A stretch of DNA of 64,000 bases, from NCBI RefSeq assembly GCF_900172325.1, contig NZ_FWFR01000003.1, positions 1 through 64,000 on the forward strand. Direction: 5' to 3'. Positions 24,370 through 33,559 of the stretch are shown here, piece by piece (position 1 is the stretch's first letter; each line of letters begins with the position of its first letter). The notes beneath the pieces were generated by a model, which saw nothing but the letters and a program-made list of their open reading frames with translations, searched no databases and had not been told where the DNA came from. Source of the DNA: Oceanibacterium hippocampi. Lineage in GTDB: Bacteria; Pseudomonadota; Alphaproteobacteria; Sneathiellales; Sneathiellaceae. A program made the translations under genes and the position numbers.

Positions 24370-26451
24370 ATGAGCATCTCGCTCGCAAGCCATGGACTGG
24401 CCGCGATCGCCTTCCTGTGCCTGGCGGCACTGATCGCGGCGTCCTATATCCGCTCGCGCAGTCGTCCGGCCTTCCTGCTCCTGCTGGCCAGCGGACTGAC
24501 CCTGCTCTGGGCCCTGGGCGTCTGCGCCGAATCCCTGGTCGCGGAATGGCCGCACCGGCTGTCGCGACTGATGGAACTCGCCAAGCTGGTCGGCTGGCTG
24601 CTCTTTCTCGGCGAACTCGCGAGCCGCACGGTCGAGAAGGAACGGGCGCAACAGTGGCGCCGGATCTTCCTGCGCGCGCTTGTCGCGATCGTCGCCGCGG
24701 CGGCGATCGTGGAAACCATCTTCGTGACGGCCGCGCCCTTCGAACTCAGCAGCAACGCTGCCCTGCTGGTCAGCCTGTCGCGGATCGCGCTGACGATCAT
24801 CGGCTTCCTGCTGATCGAGAACCTGATCCGCAACGCCGATTCGGACAGTCTCTGGTCGCTCAAGTTCGCGATCGTCGCGATCAGCGCGATCCTGACTTAC
24901 GACTTCGTTCTCTATTCCAGCACGCTCCTGCTCCGCGACGTCGACGTCGACCTGTTCGAGGCGCGCGGCGTGGTCGTCGCCCTGACCGCGCCCCTGCTCG
25001 CGGTGGCGAGCGCCCGGAATCGCTCCTGGGCGGTCAATATCCACGTCTCCCGGAGCGCCGTGTTCCATACCGCGACCCTGGTCGGCAGCGGCGGTTACCT
25101 GCTGGCGATGGCGGCGACAGGATACTATCTCCGGATCGTCGGCGGCGTCTGGGGGCCGCTTCTCCAGGTCGCCTTCCTGTGCGCGGCCGTGCTGGTGCTC
25201 CTGCTGACCCTGTTCTCGGGCAGCGTTCGCGCCCGGCTTCGCATCCTCATTGCCCAGAATTTCTTCTCCTACCGCTACGATTATCGGGACGAGTGGCTGA
25301 AGTTCATCAGCACGATGTCGGCGAGCGAGGGCCGCCTCTCCGACCGGGCGATCAAGGCGGTCGCCCGGATCGTGGACAGCCCGGCCGGCGCGCTCTGGGT
25401 CCGCCGGGAATCGGAGGCCAGCTATGTGCCCGCCGGGCACTGGAACCTGCCGGTCGACGCCGCCTTCATACCCGACGACGACAGCGTGGTCGGCTATCTC
25501 CGGGACAGCCAGCGGATCATCAACCTGCCCCAGTTCGCTGCCGATCCGGCAAGCCACGAGGGCCTGGACCTCTCCTCCTGGCTCGCCTCGCTGCGGCGTG
25601 CCTGGCTGGTCATTCCCTGCCTGCATCGCGGCGAGTTGCAGGGTTTCATCGTTCTCGGCACGCCACGGGTGACACAGCGCCTCGACTGGGAGGAGTATAA
25701 CCTGCTGCGTACCGTCGGCCTTCAGGTCGCAAGCTACCTGGCGGAAGAGGATGCCCTGCAGGCGCTCCTGGACGCCCGGCAGTTCGAGGAATTCAACCGC
25801 CGCTTCGCCTTCGTGGTTCATGACATCAAGAATCTGAACAGCCAGCTGTCGCTGCTGCTTTCCAATGCCGCCAAGCATGGCGGCAACCCGGAATTCCAGC
25901 GCGACGTGATCAACACCGTGCGGAACTCGGTCGAGAAAATGGGAACCTTGCTCGCCCAGTTGAAGAAGGCCCGCGAGGCCGGGCCGCCGGAAGAGACAAG
26001 CCAGCCGACCGTCGACCTGCGACCATTGCTGTTGCGCCTCTCCGGCCCCTATGGCAAGGGAAGCACTTCGTTTGAACTGGCCCTTGCCGAGGGCAACTTT
26101 CGTGTTGCCGGATCGGAGGAGAGACTTTCGGCAATGTTTGCGCATCTCTTGCAGAATGCTGTCGATGCGACAAATGGGGCGGGGCAGGTCACGCTACGAT
26201 TATTTAACGACGGCCAAAGTATCGTCACCGAAGTCTGCGACGATGGCCCCGGCATGGACGCAGACTTCGTCCGCGACGAACTCTTCCGCCCATTGCAGAC
26301 GACCAAAGGAGAAGGCTTTGGCATAGGCGCGTACCAGGCGCGCGAGATAGCGCGGGACCATGGCGGTCGGCTGGAAGTCCAGACGGCGCCGGGTGCCGGC
26401 ACGACGATGCGGGTTTCGCTGCCGCGACACGACGATGGAAACGAGGGATAA
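24370..26451 (+). CDS. prsK: PEP-CTERM system histidine kinase PrsK
   Basis: 693-residue membrane sensor kinase of the exosortase/PEP-CTERM system. Residues 1-290 hold about eight membrane segments, a GAF-like domain follows (about 310-455), and the kinase core starts with the phosphoacceptor region FVVHDIKNLNSQLS (His484). The ATPase has the N box LLQNAVDATNGAG, G1 box DDGPGMD and G2 box TTKGEGFGIGAYQAREI. The HDIKN form of the H box is typical of this subgroup. A GGGGGACTGGAG leader gives a strong ribosome site. It is followed nine bases later by prsR, its presumed phosphorylation partner. Confidence 0.93.
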   Translation: MSISLASHGLAAIAFLCLAALIAASYIRSRSRPAFLLLLASGLTLLWALGVCAESLVAEWPHRLSRLMELAKLVGWLLFLGELASRTVEKERAQQWRRIFLRALVAIVAAAAIVETIFVTAAPFELSSNAALLVSLSRIALTIIGFLLIENLIRNADSDSLWSLKFAIVAISAILTYDFVLYSSTLLLRDVDVDLFEARGVVVALTAPLLAVASARNRSWAVNIHVSRSAVFHTATLVGSGGYLLAMAATGYYLRIVGGVWGPLLQVAFLCAAVLVLLLTLFSGSVRARLRILIAQNFFSYRYDYRDEWLKFISTMSASEGRLSDRAIKAVARIVDSPAGALWVRRESEASYVPAGHWNLPVDAAFIPDDDSVVGYLRDSQRIINLPQFAADPASHEGLDLSSWLASLRRAWLVIPCLHRGELQGFIVLGTPRVTQRLDWEEYNLLRTVGLQVASYLAEEDALQALLDARQFEEFNRRFAFVVHDIKNLNSQLSLLLSNAAKHGGNPEFQRDVINTVRNSVEKMGTLLAQLKKAREAGPPEETSQPTVDLRPLLLRLSGPYGKGSTSFELALAEGNFRVAGSEERLSAMFAHLLQNAVDATNGAGQVTLRLFNDGQSIVTEVCDDGPGMDADFVRDELFRPLQTTKGEGFGIGAYQAREIARDHGGRLEVQTAPGAGTTMRVSLPRHDDGNEG

Positions 26452-26460
26452 GGACGAGAC

Positions 26461-27816
26461 GTGAACGACACGCCTAGACTTCTGATTGTAGAGGACGATC
26501 CGGGACTGCAGAGCCAGCTTCGCTGGGCCATGTCCGAGTTCGATACGGCGATCGCGGGCAACAGGCAGGAAGCGCTCCAGGCGCTGGAGGATCACAATCC
26601 GGAAGTCGTCGTCCTCGATCTCGGGCTCCCGCCGGACCCGAACGGGGCAAGCGAGGGCCTGACGACGCTGGAGACGATTCTCGAGCTTCGTCCGGAGGTG
26701 AAGGTCATCATCGCCAGCGGCAACGAGGAACGGGAAAACGCCGTCAAGGCGATCAACCTCGGCGCCTACGATTTCTGCGCGAAGCCGGTCGATATCGAGC
26801 TTCTCAGCATCATCATCGGCCGCGCCCGGCACGTGCACCGGCTCGAAATCGAGAACCGCAAGCTTGCCGCGCGCGTCGAGAAGAATGTCTTCGACAGCCT
26901 GGTGACCGGCGATCCGGCGATGCTCGAGATCTGCCGCACCGTGCGCCGGGTGGCGACCACCGATATCACCGTGATGATCACCGGCGAGAGCGGCACCGGC
27001 AAGGAACTGCTCGCCCGCGCGGTGCACGAGAACAGCCTGCGCGCGGACAAGGCGTTCATCGCCATCAACTCGGCCGCGATTCCGGAAAACCTGCTCGAAG
27101 CGGAGCTTTTCGGCTACGAGAAGGGCGCCTTTACCGGCGCCGTGAAGCAAACCGTCGGCAAGGTCGAGATGGCCAACGGCGGGACCCTCTTCCTCGACGA
27201 GATCGGCGACCTGCCGTTGAGCCTGCAGGCGAAACTGCTGCGTTTCCTGCAGGATCGCGTGATCGAGCGGATCGGCGGCCGCCGGGAAATCCCGGTCGAT
27301 GTCCGCATCGTCTGCGCGACGAACAAGGACCTGGAAGCGATGATGCTGGAAGGCAGCTTCCGCGAGGACCTTTTCTATCGCCTGAACGAACTGCCGATCG
27401 ACGTGCCGCCCCTGCGTGAGCGCCGCGACGACTCGTTCCTGCTCGCGAAATATTTCCTGGGCGAGTTCAACGGCCTCTACAAACGCGCCGTGCGCGGCTT
27501 TTCCGACAGCGCCGAGAAAGCGATCCGCCAGTATCCCTGGCCGGGCAACGTCCGGGAGCTCGAGAACCGGATGAAGAAAGCTGTCGTCATGGCCGACGGA
27601 AAGGTCATCAGCGCGCGCGACCTCAATCTGCCGTCGCAACTCGCCTCGGAGCAGATCGCGCCGCTGAAGGAAGTTCGGCAGGCGGTCGAGCGGATTCACA
27701 TCAGCAAGGCGCTGAACGCCACTCGCGGCAACATTTCCAAGGCGGCCGACCTGCTGGGCGTCTCGCGACCGACCCTGTACGAGCTTCTCAAGACGCTCGG
27801 CATCGAAAAAACCTGA
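26461..27816 (+). CDS. prsR: PEP-CTERM-box response regulator PrsR (sigma-54 activator)
   Basis: 451-residue NtrC-type regulator. The receiver domain has the acidic pair ED at 11-12 and phospho-acceptor Asp53 (VVLDLGLPP). The AAA+ domain shows Walker A GESGTGKE (175-182), the sigma-54 contact loop GAFTGA (about 222-227) and GGTLFLDEIGDLP. A C-terminal Fis-type helix-turn-helix, NISKAADLLGVSRPTLYELL, is near 424-443. GTG start. Family members regulate PEP-CTERM genes together with RpoN. The -24/-12 elements and palindromes found upstream of the PEP-CTERM gene and of this operon are the natural targets. Confidence 0.95.
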   Translation: MNDTPRLLIVEDDPGLQSQLRWAMSEFDTAIAGNRQEALQALEDHNPEVVVLDLGLPPDPNGASEGLTTLETILELRPEVKVIIASGNEERENAVKAINLGAYDFCAKPVDIELLSIIIGRARHVHRLEIENRKLAARVEKNVFDSLVTGDPAMLEICRTVRRVATTDITVMITGESGTGKELLARAVHENSLRADKAFIAINSAAIPENLLEAELFGYEKGAFTGAVKQTVGKVEMANGGTLFLDEIGDLPLSLQAKLLRFLQDRVIERIGGRREIPVDVRIVCATNKDLEAMMLEGSFREDLFYRLNELPIDVPPLRERRDDSFLLAKYFLGEFNGLYKRAVRGFSDSAEKAIRQYPWPGNVRELENRMKKAVVMADGKVISARDLNLPSQLASEQIAPLKEVRQAVERIHISKALNATRGNISKAADLLGVSRPTLYELLKTLGIEKT

Positions 27817-27863
27817 TATACCGGGCTCGACTGATCCCGGACTTGCGATTCTGGAGAAGGTAG

Positions 27864-30647
27864 ATGATCAAGAAACTGCTTATCGGCGTTGGCGTTCTTG
27901 CCTTGCTCGCCGTCATCGGCGTGGCGGGATATATCGTCATGGGCGGTGGCAGCGGCGATTACCTGGCGCGCGCCAAGGACCACCTTGCGAAAGGTGACTA
28001 CGCCGCCGGGCTTATCGAACTCCGGAACGCCGTGCAGGCCAATCCCGAGGACGGCGAGGCGCGCTACCAGCTGGGCGTGACGTCGCTGGATGTCGGCGAC
28101 TATGGCGCGGCCGAGAAGGAACTCAGGGGCGCCCTGCGCCTCGGCGTCCCGGCGTCGCGGGTCAATCTGCCGCTGGCCGACGCCTATCTCGCGGTCGGCA
28201 AGTATGACGAACTCCTCAACGAGCTGGCCCCGATCGGCTCACCCGAGGAAGACAGCCGGCTTACCGCCATCAAGGGGTTCGCGCTGCTCGCGCAGAAGAA
28301 ACTCGACGAGGCGCAGGAACGCTTCGACGCGGCGATCGCGGCCGATCCCAAGAACGACCGCGCCCAGGTCGGCCTCGCCCGCCTCTACCTGCAGCGCAAG
28401 GAATATGACAAGGCGCGCCAAGCTGTGGATGCGGCGCTCGCGATCGATCCCGAGAGCGCAGTGGCGTTGACGCTGGCTGGCCGGGTCCAGCAGGTCGACG
28501 GCCATGTCGATGACGCGCTGTCGTCCTTCAACAAGGCGATCGTGATCGACCCCAACCAGTATGAGGCGCGTCTCGGTCGCGCGGCGATCCTCGTCGCCCA
28601 GGAGTCCTACGAACCGGCCAGGGAAGACATCAAGGTCGTCCTGGCACGCCACAAGACGAACGTGATCGGCATCTATCTCTCCGCCCTCATCCAGTCCCGG
28701 GAGGGTGACGAGAACGGCGCCATCATCACGCTGGAGAAGATGGGGCTGACGCTCCAGAACTACCCGCCAGCCCTCTTCCTGATGTCCTCGCTCAAGATGA
28801 AGCGCGGCGAACTGGAACAGGCCGAATCCCATCTGCGCTCGCTGATCGGCGTCGCGCCCGACCTCGAGGCTCCCCGCCTGCTGCTCGCCGAGCTTTACAA
28901 CCAGAAGAACCAGCCGGAGCAGTCGATCGAGCTGATCGAGCCCCTGTACGAGGCGGGATATCGCAAGCCCCAGGGCCTCAGCCTGCTCGCCAACGCCTAT
29001 CTGATGGCGGGCCGCCCCGACGAGGCGGCGGCGCTGCTCCAGGGCATCATCGCCGAGGATCCGGACAATCCCACGGCCCGCACCCAGCTCGCGGTCACCC
29101 AGCTCTCGAAGGGTGAATCGGAGCTCGCCGAGGAACAGTTGCGCGACCTGATCGCCAAGGATCCCGGTTCGGTCCAGGCCAACACGCTATTGATCCTGAG
29201 CAATCTGCGCGAAGGGAAGTTCGACGAGGCAGCCAAGGTGGCCGAAGCCTTCAGGCTGCAGCTTCCCGACAGCCCGGTGCCGAACAACCTGATGGGTGGC
29301 ATCAATTTCCGGCGGGGCGACGTCGCGGCGGCGCGGGCCGATTTCGAGGCAGCCCTCGCGATCGATCCGAATTTCGCATCCGCCTATCTGAACCTGGCCC
29401 AGCTCGCCGCCCGCGAAGGCGACCACGAGACGGCCAAGGCGACCTTCAGCAAGGTGACGGAACTGGACGAAGGCAACCTGTCGGCCCTGTTGTCGCTCGG
29501 CCGTTATGCCATCCAGGACGGCGAGGGCGAGGCCGCGCTCGGCTATTTCCGGAAGGCCGCGGAAGCCAACCCGAATTCCGCCGCTGCCCGGATCCGCCTG
29601 GCCGACTTCCTCCTCGATACCGGCGAGCTGCAGGAGGCGTTGGCGACCGCGCGCACCCTCGTCAAGCTTGCGCCGAATGACCCCCGGGCGCTCGCATTGC
29701 TCGGCCGCGCGCAGCTCGGCACCGGCCAGGCCGGCGTCGCCGCGGCGACCTTCCTCAAGGCGACCACCCTGGCGCCGGAATGGCCGCTGCCCTATCGCGG
29801 CCTCGCCCAGGCGCTTCTCACCGGCGACAACCCGGATATCGCCGGCGCGCGCAACGCGCTGGAAAGCGCGGTCGAGAAAGTGCCCGGGGACGTCACCGCG
29901 CGGCGCGACCTCGCGATCCTGGAAATGAACCAGGGGAACAGCGAAAAGGCCCTCGAGCAAGCCCAGGAAATCGCCAAGCTGGAGCCCGAGAACGTCGAAA
30001 GCGATCTGCTGATCGGTGACGTTTCGCTCCGCATCGGCGAGACCGACAAGGCACTCAGCGCCTATCGAAGGGCGCTTGAGAAAAAACCGGAAACCCGGAC
30101 CGTGACGCGGATTTTCCAGGCCATGCTGCGCAGTGGCAACGTCGATGGCGCCCTCGGTGAGATGGAGGGATGGATCTCCACCAATCCGAACGACGCCGGG
30201 GCCCGTTTCGCCTATGCCAGCCATTTCCTGGCTACCAAGGATTACAAGCGGGCGGCGACAGAGTTCGAGAAGCTCTCGTCGATCGCGCCGCAGAATGCCG
30301 CCGTGCTCAACAATCTTGCCTGGCTCTACGACGAACTCGGCGACGAGCGTGCCCTGGAAGCGGCGGAGCGGGCGCTCGACCGGGCCCCCGACTCCCCGCA
30401 GATCCAGGACACCGCGGGCTGGCTTCTGGTCAAGCGCGGAACCTACGAGCGTGGCCTGACGCTGTTGCGCAAGGCAAACCAGCTTCTGCCCGGTCTGCCC
30501 GAGGTCCAGTACCATCTCGCGGTTGCGCTGAATGCCACCGGGAAGCCCGATGAGGCGCTGGCCCTGCTGAAGAAGGCGCTTGCGGGAACGGAAGAGTTCT
30601 CCGGCCGTGGCGATGCGGAGGCATTGCTGAAGAGACTCCAGCCGTAA
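27864..30647 (+). CDS. prsT: PEP-CTERM system TPR-repeat protein PrsT
   Basis: 927-residue protein made almost wholly of tetratricopeptide repeats (from about residue 35 to the C-terminus). Repeats of the type GDYAAGLIELRNAVQANPEDGEARYQLG are clear throughout. Members of this family are usually described as lipoproteins, but the N-terminus here (KKLLIGVGVLALLAVIGVAG, then YIVMGGGSGDYL) has no lipobox cysteine, so it looks like an uncleaved membrane anchor with a periplasmic TPR domain. It likely acts as an assembly scaffold for polymer export or PEP-CTERM proteins. GGAGAAGG lies before the ATG, and a strong terminator follows at 30685. Confidence 0.92.
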   Translation: MIKKLLIGVGVLALLAVIGVAGYIVMGGGSGDYLARAKDHLAKGDYAAGLIELRNAVQANPEDGEARYQLGVTSLDVGDYGAAEKELRGALRLGVPASRVNLPLADAYLAVGKYDELLNELAPIGSPEEDSRLTAIKGFALLAQKKLDEAQERFDAAIAADPKNDRAQVGLARLYLQRKEYDKARQAVDAALAIDPESAVALTLAGRVQQVDGHVDDALSSFNKAIVIDPNQYEARLGRAAILVAQESYEPAREDIKVVLARHKTNVIGIYLSALIQSREGDENGAIITLEKMGLTLQNYPPALFLMSSLKMKRGELEQAESHLRSLIGVAPDLEAPRLLLAELYNQKNQPEQSIELIEPLYEAGYRKPQGLSLLANAYLMAGRPDEAAALLQGIIAEDPDNPTARTQLAVTQLSKGESELAEEQLRDLIAKDPGSVQANTLLILSNLREGKFDEAAKVAEAFRLQLPDSPVPNNLMGGINFRRGDVAAARADFEAALAIDPNFASAYLNLAQLAAREGDHETAKATFSKVTELDEGNLSALLSLGRYAIQDGEGEAALGYFRKAAEANPNSAAARIRLADFLLDTGELQEALATARTLVKLAPNDPRALALLGRAQLGTGQAGVAAATFLKATTLAPEWPLPYRGLAQALLTGDNPDIAGARNALESAVEKVPGDVTARRDLAILEMNQGNSEKALEQAQEIAKLEPENVESDLLIGDVSLRIGETDKALSAYRRALEKKPETRTVTRIFQAMLRSGNVDGALGEMEGWISTNPNDAGARFAYASHFLATKDYKRAATEFEKLSSIAPQNAAVLNNLAWLYDELGDERALEAAERALDRAPDSPQIQDTAGWLLVKRGTYERGLTLLRKANQLLPGLPEVQYHLAVALNATGKPDEALALLKKALAGTEEFSGRGDAEALLKRLQP

Positions 30648-30684
30648 CGATGCGCGCGGCCTGACAGGCGGCGCAAAAGACAAA

Positions 30685-30714
30685 GCCTCCCGCGCAGCCG
30701 CGCGGGAGGCTTTT
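30685..30714. terminator. Strong (probably bidirectional) intrinsic terminator
   Basis: GCCTCCCGCGC (30685-30695) pairs perfectly with GCGCGGGAGGC (30700-30710) around AGCC, followed by TTTTC on the plus strand. AAA precedes it, so the minus strand also ends in a T-run. It serves prsT and the convergent PEP-CTERM gene. Confidence 0.9.
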
Positions 30715-30784
30715 CTTTATCCGATGCGTCTACCGTGGCCGGCCCGCGCCGTTGTGGGACCCGGCAGGCTCGGCCCGGTTGTTA

Positions 30785-31411
30785 TCAGGCCCGGCGGCGA
30801 CGCCGCGCGAGGCCAGCACCGAGCAGGCCGAGACCCAGAAGGCCGATCGCCGAGGGCTCCGGAATATCGAAGCCGGCGACCGAATAGTCGTCACCCTGGG
30901 TCGTTCCGGAAGCCTCGAAGAGGGCTTCCAGGACCATCAGGTCCTTGCCGAAATCGACGAAGAGCTCGCCGTTTCCCTGGTCCGCGTCGTTGCCGTCGAA
31001 GGCATAGACGACCTGGCTGCTGTCCTCGAGGGTCAGCGTCACGGTGCCCTGCTCGCCATCCTCGCCATCGGGCGTGCCGAACAGATCGGTCAGCCAGAGG
31101 CCGGCGAGCTTCTCGGGCAGCAGGAACGAAACCAGGAATCGTTCGCTGGAGTTGATCTCGTCGATCTCGCCACCGCCACGGATGCCGAAACCGTCGACAC
31201 TGTCGTGCCAGAAGCGCTTGCCGCTTGGCTGCGCCGAGACAGTGACGTTGCCGAGCGTGAACGGGCTGCTGGAGTTGTCCGCCGCATGCCATGCGCCCTG
31301 GCGGAAATCGATGTCCAGGTACGGAATGACCGTTGCGGACGCGGAGGCTGCCATTGCGATCGTCGCGATACCAGCGGCAGCCAGAGCCGAACCAAAGCTA
31401 CTAAATTTCAT
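30785..31411 (-). CDS. PEP-CTERM sorting-domain protein
   Basis: 208-residue secreted protein and probable substrate of XrtA. A Sec signal peptide covers about residues 1-26 (GIATIAMAASASA), followed by a beta-rich body with acidic patches (QGTVTLTLEDSSQVVYAFDG). The last 25 residues are the sorting signal: PEP motif at about 184-186, a hydrophobic Gly/Leu segment (IGLLGLGLLGAGLA) and the basic end RRRRRA. I chose the ATG at 31411 because the signal peptide begins there and a GGGTGA site precedes it. It lies alone between the prs and xrtA operons, with its own -24/-12 promoter. Confidence 0.92.
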   Translation of the reverse strand: MKFSSFGSALAAAGIATIAMAASASATVIPYLDIDFRQGAWHAADNSSSPFTLGNVTVSAQPSGKRFWHDSVDGFGIRGGGEIDEINSSERFLVSFLLPEKLAGLWLTDLFGTPDGEDGEQGTVTLTLEDSSQVVYAFDGNDADQGNGELFVDFGKDLMVLEALFEASGTTQGDDYSVAGFDIPEPSAIGLLGLGLLGAGLARRRRRA

Positions 31412-31454
31412 GACATTCACCCACAACTGTTTAATGAACCCTCGGCATTCTATT

Positions 31455-31470
31455 CGCAAAAGGTGTGCCA
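31455..31470 (-). promoter_or_regulatory. Sigma-54 (-24/-12) promoter of the PEP-CTERM gene
   Basis: Read on the minus strand, TGGCAC-ACCTT-TTGCG matches the sigma-54 consensus with exact GG-N10-GC spacing. The GC is 45 bases before the ATG at 31411, giving a leader of about 35 bases that contains the ribosome site. It is the clearest -24/-12 element in the window. Confidence 0.8.
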
Positions 31471-31530
31471 AATTGTTCTTGTTGTTTTTCAGATACTTAT
31501 GGGATGGTCTTATCAGATTTTCCGGAATTC

Positions 31531-31547
31531 TGTAAGATATTCCGACA
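31531..31547 (-). promoter_or_regulatory. 17-bp palindromic operator upstream of the PEP-CTERM gene
   Basis: Minus-strand TGTCGGAATATCTTACA agrees with the prs-operon site TGTCGGAAATTCTGACA at 14 of 17 positions, including the whole left half. It is centred about 75 bases upstream of the -24 box, a normal place for a sigma-54 activator. PrsR is the obvious candidate binder. Confidence 0.6.
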
Positions 31548-31602
31548 TTATCGAACGCGATGGCAGGCCTGTCCGACTTCCCGGACTGGCTGAATAGACC
31601 GT

Positions 31603-33543
31603 TCAGGCACTCAACTTTTCCTGCATGCCGGCCCGGCCCTCGAGCGGCGAGCTTTCATGCACCGAGCGGATGAAGGATTCGAACATCAGGATCGACCAGA
31701 GCGCCGCATGGTGATCGCGCTGGCCGGACTGGTGCTGGTCGACCAGGCGCCGCAGGCGGGCCATGTCGAACAGGCCGCTGTCCGAAAGCGCCTCGCTGGT
31801 CACCGCCGCGCGCAGCCGTTCGCGAAGCGGACCGCGGAACCAGCGCGCCAGTGGCATCGAGAACCCCATTTTTGGCCGATAGAGAATGTCATCGCTGACA
31901 TAGGGTTCCATCGCATGCTTCAGCACGTGCTTGCCCTCGCCGCCGGCAAGCTTGAGATCGCCCGGCAATCCGCACGCCCAGTCGATCAGTTCGTGGTCGA
32001 GCAGCGGCGCGCGGGTCTCGAGTGAATTGGCCATGCTCGCGCGATCGACCTTGACCAGGATGTCGCCCGGCAGCCAGGTCATCAGATCGGCGTACTGTAC
32101 CTGGGCAAGCGGATCATCGGTCCCGGCCTCGCCCATGTGCCCGCGCAGCAGTTCCGCCGCCCCGTATCCGCCCAGGTCACGGCGGAAGGCGACGCTTTGC
32201 ACGCCGGCCCGCATCTCGTCGTTCAGGACCGACACGGCCTGGAAATAGCCGCCGACCGCGTCCATCCCGAGTTCCTGCAAGGTCGTCTTGGCCCGCATCC
32301 AGCGCGGCGCCCAGTCGATCTTCGGATACATCCGCCCGGCAAGGCCGAACAGCGGCCGGCGGACCGCGTCGGGCAGACAACGCCGCAACGCCTCCTCGCG
32401 CCGGTGCCAGAGATAGCGATCGTAGCCGGCGAAGACCTCGTCGCCGCCATCGCCGGACAGCACCACCTTGACGTGGCGGCGCGCCAGTTCGCTGACCACG
32501 AAGGTCGGCAGCGCCGAGGCATCCGCGAACGGCTCGTCGTAGATACCGGCGAGACGGTCGACGAGGTCGAAGCGTTCGGCCTCGACGACCTCGGCGACAT
32601 GGTTGGTGTGATAACGGGCCGCGTGTGCCGCGGCATACTCGCTCTCGTCGAATTCGCGCTGGCTGAAGCCGATCGAGAAGGTGTTGACCGGTTCCTCCTG
32701 CAGTCCCGCCATCATCGCCACGACCGCGCTCGAATCCACACCGCCGGACAGGAAGGCCCCGATCGGCACGTCCGACACCCGGCGGATGTCGACCGCCTCG
32801 CGGAAGCGCGAGACCAGTTCCGCTTCGGCCTCGCCGCTGTCGCGGTACGGCTGCTCGACGAAACTCGGCTTCCAGTAGCGCACCGGCTTCGGCATCGGCT
32901 CGCCCCGGCGCCAGCAGAGTGTCGTCGCCGGCGGCAGCTTGCGGATGCCGCGATAGATCGTCTGCGGGTCCGGGATGTAACCGTAGGCGAGATAATTCTC
33001 GACCGCCTCGCGGTCGATCTCGCGCCGGACCGCCGGATCGAGCAGCAGCGACTTGAGCTCGGAGGCGAACAGCAGGCGCCCGTCTTCGGTCAGGGTGTAG
33101 TAGATCGGCTTCTTGCCGAGCCGGTCCCGGGCCAGGAAGAGCGTTTCCCGATCCGCGTCCCAGAGCGCGATCGCGAACATGCCCCGCAGGCGCTCGACGC
33201 AGGATGCTCCCCATTCGCGCCAGGCATAAACGATGGTCTCGGTATCGCTGTCCGTGCGGAATCGGTAGCCGAGTCCTTCGAGCTCGGCCCGCAGGGCCCG
33301 GTAGGTATAGATCTCGCCGTTGAAGACCACGGCGATCTTGCGGTCCTCGCTGTAGAGCGGCTGGTCACCGGAATGCAGGTCGATGATCGCCAGTCGGCGA
33401 TGGCCGAGGCCGATGCCGTCATCGAGGTGATAGCCGCTGCCGTCGGGACCGCGATGGGCGATGCGATCGGTCATGGCGACGAGCAGCCGGCGATCGATCT
33501 CGCGCCCGCCCCTGCTGTCGAAAATGCCGGTTATGCCGCACAT
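31603..33543 (-). CDS. XrtA-associated amidotransferase (asparagine synthetase-like)
   Basis: 646-residue glutamine-dependent amidotransferase of the asparagine synthase family, in the subtype that accompanies exosortase A (TIGR03108-like). The N-terminal glutaminase has nucleophile Cys2 (MCGITGIFDS), with GHRRLAIIDL and VFNGEIYTY. The C-terminal synthetase has the ATP pyrophosphatase loop LSGGVDSSAVVAMM (about 265-278) and SGDGGDEVFAGYDRY. Its acceptor here is unknown; amidation of a sugar acid in the exopolysaccharide is a reasonable guess. It is the last gene of the xrtA operon, 16 bases after xrtA. Confidence 0.93.
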   Translation of the reverse strand: MCGITGIFDSRGGREIDRRLLVAMTDRIAHRGPDGSGYHLDDGIGLGHRRLAIIDLHSGDQPLYSEDRKIAVVFNGEIYTYRALRAELEGLGYRFRTDSDTETIVYAWREWGASCVERLRGMFAIALWDADRETLFLARDRLGKKPIYYTLTEDGRLLFASELKSLLLDPAVRREIDREAVENYLAYGYIPDPQTIYRGIRKLPPATTLCWRRGEPMPKPVRYWKPSFVEQPYRDSGEAEAELVSRFREAVDIRRVSDVPIGAFLSGGVDSSAVVAMMAGLQEEPVNTFSIGFSQREFDESEYAAAHAARYHTNHVAEVVEAERFDLVDRLAGIYDEPFADASALPTFVVSELARRHVKVVLSGDGGDEVFAGYDRYLWHRREEALRRCLPDAVRRPLFGLAGRMYPKIDWAPRWMRAKTTLQELGMDAVGGYFQAVSVLNDEMRAGVQSVAFRRDLGGYGAAELLRGHMGEAGTDDPLAQVQYADLMTWLPGDILVKVDRASMANSLETRAPLLDHELIDWACGLPGDLKLAGGEGKHVLKHAMEPYVSDDILYRPKMGFSMPLARWFRGPLRERLRAAVTSEALSDSGLFDMARLRRLVDQHQSGQRDHHAALWSILMFESFIRSVHESSPLEGRAGMQEKLSA

Positions 33544-33559
33544 TGTCGCTCTCTCCGTT

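Larger units (their letters stand above)
31412..31602. other. Control region of the PEP-CTERM gene
   Basis: 191 AT-rich bases separating the PEP-CTERM gene from the last gene of the xrtA operon. It contains the sigma-54 promoter (31455-31470) and the upstream palindrome (31531-31547). A partial extra copy of the half-site, CGGAATTCTG, abuts the palindrome at 31523-31532. Confidence 0.65.
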
